Shown: piece after piece, positions 35,401-46,528 of the stretch
Layout: each line of letters starts with the position of its first letter
Position numbering within the stretch: position 1 is the stretch's first letter
From: Brasenia schreberi
Lineage: Eukaryota; Streptophyta; Magnoliopsida; Nymphaeales; Cabombaceae
Assembly: GCA_036023115.1 (NCBI GenBank)
Contig: JAYKKT010000040.1
Location: forward strand, 3,526,001 to 3,590,000
DNA length: 64,000 nt
Reading direction: 5' to 3'
Notes under the pieces: generated by a model
Seen by the model: the letters and a program-made list of their open reading frames with translations, nothing else
Told to the model about the DNA's origin: nothing
The model's database searches: none
Program-made: the position numbers and the translations under genes

Positions 35401-38400
35401 ACTCCTAATTTGTTTCTAATAGCCTCATTATGTATACGGTCTTTTCTTGTATGACCACTCATCCATCTCAACATCTTCATTTCTGTCACAGACATCTTTT
35501 GTACATGTAACTGCCCAACACTCAGAACCATAAAACATGGCAGAACTAATTGCTGCTCTATAATATTTACCTTTTAATTTTAATGGTATCTTCTTATCAC
35601 AAAGAATACCTGATGCTCCTCTCCATTTTAACCAACTAGCATTAATTCTATGTGTAACATCTCCATCAATTCTTCCATCACTTTGAAAAATTGACCCTAG
35701 GTATTTAAAACTTTCCTTTTGGGAAATGCAATGTGTGCCAATTTTAATTTCTATGTCCTTTAAAGTAGCCAAATAATCAAACTTACATTCCATATATTAT
35801 GTCTTTGTTCTACTAAGTTGGAGGCCTTTGCTTTCTAATGTTTCTCTCCATAGTTCCAATTTTCTATTAACTTTTTCCTTAAACTCCTCCACTAATACAA
35901 TGTCGTCTGCAAATAACATACACCAAGGTACTTCATCTTGAATATGTTTTGTTAACTCATCCATCACCATTATAAATAAGTATGGACTTAAAGTTGATCC
36001 TTGATGTAACCTAATATTAACTTCAAAGAAGTCTGTCGTTCCTTCATGAGTCCTCACACATGTTTTTGCACCATCATACATGTCTCTTATAAGGTTAATA
36101 TATGTCAATGGGATACCTCTTTTTTCCAAAGTTCTCCAAAGAACCTCCCTCGGTACCTTATCATAAGCTTTTTTTAGATCAATAAATATCATGATATAAG
36201 AAATAGATGGAAAAACTATTTTTATAAGCTTTTTAATGAAAATAAAGATGTTAGTATTAACTTAGGAGAGTTAGCCAAATCAGAAAAGTATATGAACCAC
36301 AATTTCTACCGATGTATTCAAAAGAATGAAGTCAAAGAGGCTCTTAAACATATGAAGGGTGGTAAATCGATAGGACCATATAATATTCCTATAGAAGTTT
36401 GGAAAATACTAGGAGAAATAGGAATCACTTGGCTCACAAGACTATTTAATGAAATATGAAAAAACCAAAAGATGCCCGAGGAATGGAGAGCAAGTACACT
36501 TATACCCATATATAAGAACAAGGGAGACATTCAAAATTGTGTGAATTATCGAGGTATCAAGTTAATGAGCCATACTATGAAATTGTGGTAAGGAATTATC
36601 GAACGTAGGTTAAGACAAGTATCAAGTACAATAGAGAACCAATTTGGATTCATGCCAGGCAGATCTACTATTGAAGTGATTCACCTTTTGAGACGTTTTA
36701 TGGAACATTTTAGAGCAAAAAAGAAAGACCTTCACATGATATTTATTGATATAGAAAAAGCTTATGATAGGGTACCGAGGGAGGTTCTTTGGAGAACTTT
36801 GGAAAAAAGAGGTATCCCATTGACATATATTAACCTTATAAGAGACATGTATGATGGTGCAAAAACATGTGTGAGGACTCATAAAGGAACGACAGACTTC
36901 TTTGAAGTTAATATTAGGTTACATCAAGGATCAACTTTAAGTCCATACTTATTTATAATGGTGATGGATGAGTTAACAAAACATATTCAAGATGAAGTAC
37001 CTTAGTGTATGTTATTTGCAGACGACATTGTATTAGTGGAGGAGTTTAAGGAAAAAGTATAGAAAATTGGAACTATTGAGAAACATTAGAAAGCAAAGGC
37101 CTTCGACTTAGTAGAACAAAGACAGAATATATGGAATGTAAGTTTGATCATTTGGTTACCTCAGAGGACATAAAAATTAAAATTGGCACACATTGCATCC
37201 CCCAAAAGGAAAGTTTTAAATACCTAGGGTCAATTTTTCAGAGTGATGGAAGAATTGATGGAGATGTTACACATAGAATTAATGCTAGTTGGTTAAAATG
37301 GAGAGGAGCATAAGGTATTCTTTGTGATAAGAAGATACCATTAAAGTTGAAAGGTAAATATTATAGAGCAGCAATTAGGCCTGCCATGTTTTATGGTTCT
37401 GAGTGTTGGGCAGTTAATCATCAACATGTACAAAAGATGTCTAACAGAAATGAAGATGTTGAGATGGATGAGTGGTCATACAAGAAAAGACCGTATACAT
37501 AATGAGGTTATTAGAAACAAATTAGGAGTGGCACCAATAGAGGATAAAATGAGAGAATATCGTTTAAGATGGTTTGGACATATAGAAACAAGATCAAAAG
37601 AAGAACCTATAAGAAGGTTAGAAAAACTAAATTTGGAAAGTATTAAAAGAGGTAGAGGACGACCACAAAAGTGTTGGAAAGAAACAATAAAGAACGATCT
37701 AGCTTATTGTGATGTAACTGTAACATGGCACACGATAGGGATCTGTGGAAACAAAGAATCCATGTAGCCGACCCAGTCTAGTATGGGAAAAGGCTTAGTT
37801 GTTGTTGTTGTAATTGTATATGAGAATCATTGGAAATTAAAAAAGAACAAGTTAACAGACCAAAAATGACCTCTTTTTGTTTTTCATAAATGGAAGCCTA
37901 TTTTGGAACATGCTGATGTGCTTTTGATTGGTTTAAGCCACAGTTAACATAAATACGTATAGTTTGTGTAGAAGTACCGGCTACCATTATGAGTACCGTA
38001 TGCAGATAGATACTATATGAGAGAATACAATATAGAAGCCTTATTTTTCTTTGTTTTGTGAAGAAAATTTAGTTTTAGTTACAATATCATTTGATACTTG
38101 ATGCAAATCGTATAATATGGTGTGATACTCATTTGATAAATGGTTGAAGACCATACTTGAACTGGTGTATGATATTTACTACATTGATTTAAGATTGACT
38201 TATTTATACCATTGCAGAATTTGTTGTGGGTTTCTTAGGAACATATGATTTTTATGATAATCTCTATGAATTTCTAAGTACTTATTGGGTGAATATATTC
38301 ACATTTAAATAATTTAAAGTGCATAATTGTTGCTTTTATGTTGGGTGAGTATATGAGTTTCTAAGTACTTATTGGTTGAACAGGTCAAAACTTGAACACG

Positions 38401-38964
38401 ACGTGTTTTTTGTGGTTGCTTTGGTGGAAATGGGCACAAACACAGAACTCACGTACCCATGGGTTGCGCCTCATGTTGGTTTATTTGTGCCTTCTGTAAT
38501 TTTGGGTGGCAATTTTGTTTTTGTACTTCATGTTTGTTTCATGAGCAGGTCAACCTGAACATGAATTGATTCTTTTCGTGTTTCGTGTTACTTTCGGGTG
38601 GAAACAAATACAACATGGAAGATGTATAACCCAAGCACAAAAAGGGATTTTTTCTTGGTGTACCTTATGCACACCCTTGCGGCTCATTGAAAACTACAAG
38701 TTTTTGTAAATACGTACTGGAAGCCTGGAATCAATGGAAGAATGAACTTCAAGATCTTTCTGTGTACTCTTTGTCTTATCTTTCGTGGAAGTAACACTAA
38801 GTTATGCTGGATACCTGTTTGATAAAATTGATGCAGCTTCACCGTCACCAAGCGGGGGACCTGCTCCAAGTGCTGCTTCTCAGATTCACGGAGGAAGAAT
38901 TTGGGGCTGGCCATTGAACTGCTACCTCATTTCGGGGTTGCTTGCTTCTGCATTTCTTTGGTGA
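30701..38964 (+). CDS. LYM2: LysM-domain GPI-anchored protein, LYM2/CEBiP-like
   Basis: Four exons total 371 codons plus stop: 30701-31382, 31935-32049, 32176-32366 and 38837-38964. All introns are GT-AG with matching phases (1, 2 in-frame joins checked). A hydrophobic signal peptide spans about residues 10-33. Three LysM modules lie at about 52-98, 118-163 and 182-225, separated by CxC pairs at 102/104 and 167/169, with a third CxC at 259/261. This is the usual LYM layout. The last exon encodes a Pro/Ser-rich spacer and a terminal hydrophobic stretch ending ...LLASAFLW, fitting GPI anchoring. The IATE-F-GLVS and [10 protein letters not shown] blocks resemble LYM2/CEBiP more than LYM1/LYM3. 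Family members bind chitin oligomers at the cell surface and plasmodesmata. Intron 3 (6.5 kb) holds nested LINEs. Confidence 0.9.
32820..32990. repeat. TA/CATA microsatellite with internal duplication
   Basis: Mixed CATA/TA repeat in intron 3 of the LYM2-like gene. A block containing ttacatgtataaataaatat is present twice about 70 bp apart. Confidence 0.85.
33027..33440. repeat. long inverted repeat (two copies of a MITE-like repeat, tail to tail)
   Basis: A perfect 26-bp arm at 33166-33191 pairs with 33270-33295. Outer arms gtatcgatgttgatgggtga (33135 on) pair imperfectly with the segment ending at 33354. Weaker symmetry continues out to cattacttgatcatc near 33027 and its complement near 33440. 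The right arm carries an extra insert of about 34 bases. A related single copy is at 45255-45400. It lies in intron 3 of the LYM2-like gene. Confidence 0.7.
33690..37810 (+). mobile_element. near full-length RTE-clade LINE (copy B), interrupted
   Basis: The apurinic-type endonuclease region runs 33701-34891, with LCLQETKW near 33955 and [11 protein letters not shown] near 34280. It is broken by a TGA at 33881-33883 where the family has tryptophan. After a frameshifted linker, the RT continues on both sides of an inserted copy C (35118-36190). The second part (36191-37810) has the [35 protein letters not shown] and RLRWFGHIE blocks and several stops (for example near 36458, 36588 and 37003). 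It ends gcttagttgttgttgttg. It is inactive and lies in intron 3 of the LYM2-like gene. The 5' end is approximate. Confidence 0.88.
35118..36190 (-). mobile_element. 5'-truncated RTE LINE (copy C) nested in copy B
   Basis: An inverted, 5'-truncated element of 1073 bp. On the minus strand it starts at the RT block [16 protein letters not shown] and ends with the tail gcttagttgttattgttgt. It is flanked by 18-bp direct repeats atgatataagaaatagat at 35100-35117 and 36191-36208. The host LINE reads continuously across when the insert and one repeat are ignored. Its frame has a stop near 35795 and a frameshift near 35430-35530. Confidence 0.95.
37811..38836 (+). other. remainder of intron 3 of the LYM2-like gene
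   Basis: AT-rich intronic DNA between the LINE tail and exon 4. A degenerate duplication around gagtttctaagtacttattgg occurs near 38270 and 38353. Nothing else is recognised. Confidence 0.6.
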
Positions 38965-39764
38965 TCGCAGTCATAGGGCTTTTGTCTTAGCATCAGGCAG
39001 ATAAATTGGTGGAAGATGAATAAAAGGGGCCAATTGGAGGAAACATGTTTGTTTATTTGTGATACTCATATGTTCTTTTTGTTCTTTTCACTACTGTCAT
39101 TTTTGTATTGTGGCTTTGGTGTATATTGTTGAGTAGGAAAGACGATATCTCTTGTTAAATTACAACTCTTCTGTGATTCCTGAACTTGTTTTTTCTCCAT
39201 ACAATCCGATTCATTCGCACACATGCGCGACACCTTAAAACCGATTAGTTACACTGCTTTGTTAGTAAATAGATTGAATTCTATGAGGATTTTGAAGTTC
39301 AGTTCGCAGATGATGAAATCTGATTTACACACCAAGTGACAACTAACGTAGTTTATCTGAAGGTTTTTAGGAATAACGACCTCAATCCGGTTTCGTTGCG
39401 TTTGATAATTAGAATAGAATACAATCAACAACCATATTTGGATTCATTGATCATTATTTGTCTCCAAACTGCAGTCCGCCCGAGCAAGTAGACAAATAAA
39501 TGAGTTATTTATACCATCTCGCGTACTTATTTCTCTTGCAATGAAACATGCTTGTGGAATTCTAGCGTACCAATCAAGGAGTTTTAGCTGACTATCAGTG
39601 GGAAAGAAAAACTCTTCCCCTTCTTCATGGTCATAGGGGTGGAAAAAGTGGACCCGGTGCTGTCCTTTTCATAGGAAAGTCTTCCCCATCTGCCAAACCA
39701 GTCATTAATTCTCAAGAGTCAAGACAAAGGTGACTGAAAATGGACAAAATTCTAGGCCCCATTT
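38965..39764. other. 3' flank of the LYM2-like gene
   Basis: Probable 3' UTR and spacer. No ORF or element is recognised up to the SINE half at 39765. Confidence 0.55.
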
Positions 39765-39814
39765 AGCCCCAAGAGCATTAGTTCAACGGCACAACACTCG
39801 AGGGCGGTTGTTGC
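39765..39814 (+). mobile_element. 5' half of a tRNA-derived SINE split by an LTR element
   Basis: Reads ccccaagagcattagttcaa then cggca...gagggcggttgttgc, which aligns with the first half of the copy at 332-470. The second half resumes at 41678 after the LTR element. Confidence 0.7.
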
Positions 39815-40242
39815 TGTAAAGAAATGGCAACCCCAACACAAAAATGGTTGGACTGGTCATCCAACCATTATCTGTGGATAGAATGTGTAAAGAATGGCCG
39901 TAACGATCAAAAAAGCCAAAACCGTCGGACAATTACCAAATAAAATGGTAACAGTCCGGATAAAAGGACTCCATGTGAGGAAAGCTCAGTGAAAAATTTC
40001 GAGAAGAAATGGAGCACGTGTTGCTCTATAAATAGAGAGCAACGCAGACGAGAATAGACACACTGAGATATAGAAACAGACAAAACTTCCCAAGCAAATC
40101 CCACTGAGAGAAAACCTCGAAACAACATCACATACCTTTTTGTGATTCTTCCGCTGCAGCGTACTTGAGAAGCAAAATCAGAAGAATCGAAGGTCGACAG
40201 AAGCAGAAAACCCGGTAAAGGAGTCGACCAAAAAATCCATCA
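39815..40242 (+). repeat. 5' LTR with TATA box inside an inverted repeat
   Basis: Contains ctctataaatagag, a strong TATA box, at about 40025-40037. It lies within an 8-bp inverted repeat gttgctct / agagcaac (40020-40027 and 40036-40043). The predicted transcription start would lie shortly downstream. Confidence 0.8.
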
Positions 40243-41239
40243 TCTGGTATCAAGGCCTCGTTTTTGACCCTATAAACAGGTACGCGTTAGTTTATAAACA
40301 AAAAAAATTGCGAAGAAGAGGAGAGCTAGGAGAGCTTCTAGTATTTTTTTTCTAGAAATGGTAGAGAACTCCATTTAAGTCAAGACAGGGCAGAGGGCAA
40401 ACCCCGCCTGAGTCAAGACAGGGCAATTGCCGCAGGTGGCCACACGTTAATAGCCTAGAGGACAGCCGCAACAAAACAATGACAAGGTCCACGGGTGACC
40501 ATAGGCCAGTAGACTAGAGGACAACCACAACAGAATCAGCGACAAGGGTTGCGGGTGGCCACAGGTCGGTTGGCCAGAGGTAGTTGCAACGAAACCAGCG
40601 GCAGAGGGTCGCGAGCCAGAAGGCAGAACGGCGAAAACCACCATCCTTCTCTCTCTATCATTCTTCCACTCTCTCTCTTGCTCCTCCACGCTTTTAAAGC
40701 TCTTGGAAAACCGCCAGGTGGTTTCAGAAAACTGCAAGCAGAATTTATAAGGCACAATCTGGTTTCGGTCCTTGCCTTAGTAAAGAAAGATTTTGAGATC
40801 TATTCCACGCAAGGTAACTATGGGGAAACATGAGAGAATATTTTTCTTTGAGAAATTTGATGTATAATATGGACTATTGAAACTGAAAGTTAATGAAGAT
40901 GAAAATCCTTCTTCATATATTGACTATACCTTTAATATTGATGTAAATGTATGCCATAAATGCCTTCGGTAAATAAGTCTGAAAAAGTTAGAAAATTATC
41001 CAACTTTGATTTACTGCAAAAATTTGAGAAAAATACTTTCAACAAGTGCGAAACCTTTATACAAAGAAAAATGATGAGGAAAGTTTTTGGGATATGTTTG
41101 ATAGTTGTATAGGTAAATAACCACACAACGGGTAGTGATTGCAATAGCAATCATGAAATGACATTACTAGGAAAACCTCACAAAAGTAGGAGGAAAACCA
41201 GTATGTCAGTACACTTGGCTTGAATGGTCAAGTGGGAGA

Positions 41240-41677
41240 TGTAAGGAAATGACCATTCTCGGCAACCCCAGCACAGATACGGCTGGACTGACCATCTAGC
41301 CGTTATCTGTGGACGGGATGCAGAAAGAATGGCTATAACGGCTACAAAAGCCAAAATCGCCGGAAAATTACCAAATAAAACGGTAATAGTCCAGATAAAG
41401 GGGCTCATTGAGAGGAAAGCCCAGTGAAAAAATCCAAGAAGGAATGGAGCACGCGCTGCTCTATAAATAGAGAGCAGCACATACGAGAATAGACACACTA
41501 AGATACAAAAACACACAAAACTTCTCAGGCAAACCCCACAAAGAGGAAACCTCGAAACAACATCACATACCTTTTTATGATTCTTCCGCTGCAATGTGCC
41601 TAAGAAGCAAAATCAGAAGAATCAGAGGTTGACAGAAGCAGAAAACATGGCAAAGGAGTCAACTGAAAAATCCATAA
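41240..41677 (+). repeat. 3' LTR
   Basis: Same layout as the 5' LTR. The TATA box is flanked by gctgctct / agagcagc (41455-41462 and 41471-41478), so a T:A pair of the 5' LTR is replaced by C:G. Confidence 0.8.
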
Positions 41678-41776
41678 GTTGTTGGTGGGGAGTGGAGTTC
41701 GACTCCATGAGGGTGCATGTGTGTGAGTGTGCATGTTAGGCTTCGTCCTCCTCTTGTAACCCCCAAAAGAAAAAAC
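41678..41776 (+). mobile_element. 3' half of the split tRNA-derived SINE
   Basis: Continues gttgttggtggggagtggag then a box B-like gagttcgactcc, a GT-rich stretch and the conserved 3' block ttaggcttcgtcctcctctt followed by an A-rich end. Confidence 0.75.
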
Positions 41777-42328
41777 AACACTCCAGGCCCCATTTATAGT
41801 TTGGAATCATAATATACTCGAAAGTCATGGGGCTCAACTGGCTAGACCTGGGTTCGGTTCAGGCAAATCCAGACCCTGCTCCACGTCTCACTTGTCATGT
41901 AAATAATATGAGAACCAATACCAGCAAAGATGGCGTTATTCGAAAAACTTGGCCCAAATCCGAGATCAACACATTCTTTCATAAGCCATGCCGGCCCCGT
42001 GTCGGTTGGGGTCCTACGGGTCTGACCCGAATAACTAATGGGAAGCCCTCGTCATAAATGGACGTGGATTAGAACGTCAACGTTAAATATAGCCATTGAC
42101 TCCAAAGTCTACGGCAAATATCTACATAAGAGTACGGCGGTGTCGTATAAACGTACACAATATAAGAACAGTACGGTGGTGTCCCATAAACGCACACAAC
42201 TCCCTCTCTTTCTCTCTCTCTCTCTCCCTCTTACGCACACGCACAAACACGCAGACCCTGCGAACAGACACAAAGAGGCACGAACACACACACGCACACC
42301 TTCTACTATCTAACCATCTTCTTCTCCA
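41777..42328. other. upstream flank of the LYM2-like pseudogene
   Basis: No gene. Contains a near-direct duplication around gtacggtggtgtc(c/g)tataaacg (about 42132 and 42171) and a CT/CA-rich stretch (42196-42300) resembling a 5' UTR. Confidence 0.5.
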
Positions 42329-43528
42329 ATGGACGTTTTGTTCCTGTTGGTGCTTATCCTCGTAGCAGAAATCACCAAAACGGGTGCGGCCAAAGCCACG
42401 GCCATGGGCTTTAAGTGTTCCTCTCAACGACTACGTGTCAGTCGTTGGTTGGCTATAAGCCCCTCGGAGGACACAACTCTGTCCGCCTTCGGCCTCCAAT
42501 CGTATGCCTCTCTGCTGGGCCCCAACGAGCTTCCTCCCACGTCTCTCCACGTCACCATGTGCCCCCCCCCGGCCACACTGTTCCGTGCCGGTGCACAAAT
42601 GGCACCGGATATTCAGACGGTACTCTCGTCCACACTGTGGCCGACGGCGAGTACCTCAGATCGACAACGGGCAGAGGCTCCAGATCCCGCTTTCCTGTAG
42701 CTGCGACCCGATCCATCACGGTTTCCCAGTGATTCACTGCCCATGTTGTCGCCTCCGGGTCGGACTTGGATGGGATTTCAGCCCAGTTCGGGACCAATGT
42801 GGCCAAACTTATGGATCTTAATGATATCAAGGACCCGACCCTCCTTTTCGCGGGCCAGGTCCTTGACGTTCCTCTTCGAGGTAAGTGAATTCGGGGACCA
42901 TTTTTTCTGGTTTATAGTTTAGATCAATCCAAAATCTGTTTTTCCATATCCAGTTCTTAGGCTGTAATGGGCATATCTGCGGTTCATCATTTTAGCTTCT
43001 TCATGCTCTCCCATAGCTTGTCAGATCGAACAAGAAAACCCGAATCCGGTATAATTCAATCTCAGCTGGTGCGTTTCAATTTCAATTTGCATTTATATGT
43101 CAGACCCGGTTCAGTATATAACGTATAATGCACTAGGTACTGGGATCAAGGTTATTAGATGGTTTTTGCATCCAATTATGCAGGATTCAGTATTGTTTAG
43201 ATCCAAACCTTATTACATCCCCACACTTGATGAATCCCCTAGTCAAGTCTAATTTCTTCCCAGCCCCAGACCTGTTTGATAATTCATCACTGGCTGAATT
43301 CCCTGCAGTCTGTTTGTCTGCGTTCAATAATGCATCACCAGACAAATCTTTACCGGTGGCCAACCGCAGCTATGCACTTACTGCAGACAATTGCGTTCTG
43401 TGCCAATGCAGCAATACTTGGCAGTAAGTTCTGTTTGTTACAGTAAACTCTGTTAATACACTATGGATTCATGATCATAAGCTTCCATGTTTGGTTTTGA
43501 TGGGCATTGTTTCCTTCAGATTGGATTG
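42329..43528 (+). pseudogene. LYM2-like pseudogene, 5' part (exons 1-2)
   Basis: Exon 1 (42329-42880) starts with a signal peptide-like stretch followed by GFKCSS, like the intact LYM2-like gene. It then needs several frame changes to follow the LysM blocks (CQSLVGYKP, VPCRCTNGTGYSDGT, LQIPLSCSCD, then GQVLDVPLR at the end). It is 552 bases against 682 in the intact gene, so deletions are present. The donor gtaagt is kept. Exon 2 (43309-43423) is intact, has the same length (115) and phases as its counterpart, and includes NCVLCQCSNTWQ. Exon 3 begins at 43520 with LDC and then loses all homology. Exons 3-4 of a similar gene lie inverted at 52046-52440. Confidence 0.88.
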
Positions 43529-43639
43529 CAAGAATATTCTTATTGCGTTAGTGGATACCTTAAAAGCTTGGGTAAATAGACTCCCTCAAATATTCAGTAT
43601 GGGTTTCAGTGATCAATTTGCACAGATGTGATAGATGTA

Positions 43640-44140
43640 GACTGTTTAAGTCGTGAAGGAGTCCAACAACCGAAGCGAGGCTATTTGGGATCTCACCATC
43701 CCAGCTATCTCTGATGAGCTAAAGGCGAGTCTTAAACAAGAGTTGATTTACTGTGTCTGTGTCTGTTTGTGTGTATGAGGGAGACAGACAGACAGATAGT
43801 GGGAAAACTTTTCACAGTAAAAAGGATCGTTTGTCATTTTGGGATAGTCGTTGCATCCTGAATCATGACAAAACTTTGCAGACGTTCAAGAAACCAAACC
43901 CAAACGTGCTTTTGAGATCATAATACTGGTCTTTTCTAAATAAAGAATATTACTATACTATATCCTCGCTTTCCCCATCATTCGTTCATCTGATCTAACG
44001 CAGGACAAGATAGCAAAAGCGATTGAGGAGAACGAGTGCCTATACCAGTACCTTCATGCAAACTTCCCTCAAACTCATCGGAGAAACCTCAAACTCATCC
44101 GAGAAAAGGAAGCACTGATATGCAACTTCTTCCTCGCACA
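43640..44140 (+). other. unrecognised exon-like segments
   Basis: Two open segments look protein-like. One is near 43661-43736 (SNNRSEAIWDLTIPAISDEL). The other is near 44003-44165, after a cgcag acceptor-like site, and contains IAKAIEENECLYQYLHANFP. I do not recognise the family, and the two may or may not belong together. There is no start codon or convincing gene model. Confidence 0.25.
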
Positions 44141-44239
44141 AACATCCATGTTTAATTGGGAATCAAATTAATTTCCTTTTCATAACAAGGTTCCCTGCTT
44201 TGCTACCTCTGTTTGAGTTGGCTCTGTTACTGGGTGAAA

Positions 44240-44477
44240 TATTGAGCACACAGAAGGAGCAATGTGGTCATCAAGCAGGAGGTGCAGTGGGCCGGGGAGA
44301 TCTCAGAGGAAGAGTTCAATGAGATGCTTGCTGCACAGAAACAATCCAGTTTGTCCTGCGAAGGGATTTTACACTTACCAGGACTTCGTTTTTTGCAGAA
44401 AAAAGTTCAACGGTTTTGCTGATAAGGGTGAAAGGCAAATTGCAGCTTTCTTTGGTTAGACATCCATGAAACAACAG
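44240..44477 (+). pseudogene. class I-type GH19 chitinase pseudogene, exon 1 fragment
   Basis: Begins [10 protein letters not shown], the start of a hevein chitin-binding domain, and then loses most of that domain. It resumes in the catalytic domain (FNEM-, then [13 protein letters not shown] and [19 protein letters not shown]). Lesions include a frameshift near 44330, an in-frame TAG at about 44457 where glutamine is expected, and a one-base loss in the following SHETTG motif. The exon-end acaacag/gt is still visible at 44477. No later exons follow. It is a relic of a duplicate of the chitinase at 61060. Confidence 0.85.
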
Positions 44478-44725
44478 GTATCGTTAGATAATGTCCGTTT
44501 TTAGAGGAATTATTAGGGAATACCATCCAAAGTTGCACGGCCAAGGAACCGCAGCCATGACCTTTCACTGGAAAAGGCCCCGGTGTCTCAACACCCTGGC
44601 CAAAGAGTAAAATGTCCCCATGAAAAGCACTTCCAAGTAAACATAGAGAAATGGTAGCCTTCTAAGACTCAAGGTCAGACTCTCTCCTTGCCACCTGATT
44701 GAGCCGGACACTTGGAAAAATATCG

Positions 44726-44757
<32 letters not shown>

Positions 44758-46458
44758 AAAGAAAAACACTCATGTTTCATGATTGGTTTTTGGTGGCATA
44801 AATATAATTTTGAAAGTCATAAATATATTTGAAAAATAATCATAAATAAATTTATTATATTTTTATCACCAAAAAATAATAATCAAACATGAGTAAACAA
44901 CTATCAGTGAATACACGGGATCACTCACTCACATATGTATATATATAATAGTGTAACATATGAGTGACGTCAAGAAATCAGGTGACAAGTTACCATTAGC
45001 AATATCTTCTCCCATAAAGAAATTAATTTAGTATCATGTGTTTAATGACCACGTATAGATACAAGTAAGAAAAGGTGTCTTATTCAGTACCCCTTCAATA
45101 GTTTTTTAATAGTGCTCAATGCATCCTTCACCATGTTTTCCGTTGAATACGGGATTAAAGTCATCTTATCATACGCTTTGTTTGGTTTAAGCACTGGAAT
45201 CATGAACTGAACTGCAAACTTTAGTTTCTAATATGAACATATATATAAAGAGAGAGTAGGAGTTACTAGACAACTGTCATTGTCTGTACGAAGATCATTC
45301 GGTAAGTGATGATCAAAACATCATCCCGAGCCAATATTTAATGGCCTTGAACTTCATACTGATATTAATGGGGAAGACGATTTTTGTTGTCTATGCAATC
45401 CGATCATCTCTCAGTTCTTATATATATATATATAATTTCCTTCGGTATAAGGAAGGTGGAACGTACATATTAATCAGGTAGCTGTGTCAACGGATTGAAC
45501 GAATGGGATGTTCAGTCTAATTACTCCAAATCGGACGCGTCCGAAACCTTATCCATATATTTATTTCATTTTGGATTCGGATTTTGATTATACAGATTTT
45601 CTTCAATTACCTGAATCTTACTATAGAGTATGGTTGTTGGGCACAGTCTTCAGCTTCTTTTCTCTGGTACGATGCGAAGGTCCGAGACAGAAGCATCCCC
45701 CTGGTATACAACCCTTGGCATTAAACTTGTAAGTGGACTCACTAGCAACTTGAGTTTGGACCTTTTTTTATATCTCAATCCACATTTGATTATCCTATTA
45801 TTAATTGGATTTGACAAATCCAAATCCAAACCCAAGGCAATCTCTCTACGTTTTATGGGAAACAAATATATATTTATATCGTTTGATGCATGTGGATCGG
45901 GACCCAATGTGAGAAATGTTGGATTCAGAAAAAGAAGGTTTAGGTTATTTAGTTACTCAATCTCTTATCAATGTTTTGACTCGAACAACCCGTTTATCTT
46001 TCTTTTTTTCTTTGGCAAATTTAAAAATGTGACTTGAGAATTTCTCCATTATATAAAATTAACATCCTTGTTTACATATTGTTAAACGATGGACTAAAGT
46101 CGGAACAAAAAGGAAGCATCATCTTACACTATGTGGAGTCATCTGCATGGATTATTGATCGTTTTTGTGTTGTATCTTGTGCATATAAACATTCTTCTTT
46201 TCGCACATTAAGGACACATAGGAAAATTTGGGTCCCACAACATTTATAACTTGGGGCATAAATGTAATAATATTATTTATATATATTTTTCTAAACACTC
46301 TTGTAACTTTACAAATAACACTGATGCTCCTCGAAAACAAGGGAATGGAGTTTGCATTTCACGCATATAGAGAGAGACCTTGCCTAATTTTAAAAATACC
46401 TCCTCTGCTTGACTACCGTTCATTTTCTGTTGTTATCCTTTATTGGTTCTGGATCTAA

Positions 46459-46461
<3 letters not shown>
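44478..46461. other. intergenic region
   Basis: Contains CT/TA microsatellites near 44727-44757 and 45420, a MITE-like repeat at 45255-45400 and AT-rich sequence. Between 45520 and 45850 are scattered GGATTCGGATTTTG / AATCCAAATCC words. No gene is recognised. Confidence 0.55.
45255..45400 (+). repeat. MITE-like repeat related to 33027-33440
   Basis: Shares the ordered words tgatgatcaa, cccgag, atttaatg, ggccttgaac and gatattaatgggg with the arms of the inverted repeat in intron 3 of the LYM2-like gene. Confidence 0.5.

Positions 46462-46525
<64 letters not shown>
46462..46525. repeat. GA microsatellite
   Basis: About 32 GA units, 250 bases upstream of the DUF604 start. Its Arg-Glu reading frame is in phase with the DUF604 frame but has no protein meaning. 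Confidence 0.9.

Positions 46526-46528
<3 letters not shown>

Larger units (their letters stand above)
39815..41677 (+). mobile_element. non-autonomous LTR retrotransposon (TRIM/LARD-like), about 1.86 kb
   Basis: Two diverged direct LTRs of about 430 bp lie at 39815-40242 (tgtaaag...atccatca) and 41240-41677 (tgtaagg...atccataa). Two bases after the first is tggtatcaaggcc (40245-40257), close to the tRNA-iMet primer-binding site of plant LTR elements. Just before the second LTR is a purine tract aagtgggaga (41230-41239). The internal region is only about 1 kb with no gag or pol. It contains three 60-bp tandem units (40432-40611). Flanks gttgc/gttgt suggest a 5-bp target-site duplication with one change. 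It sits inside a SINE copy. Confidence 0.85.
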
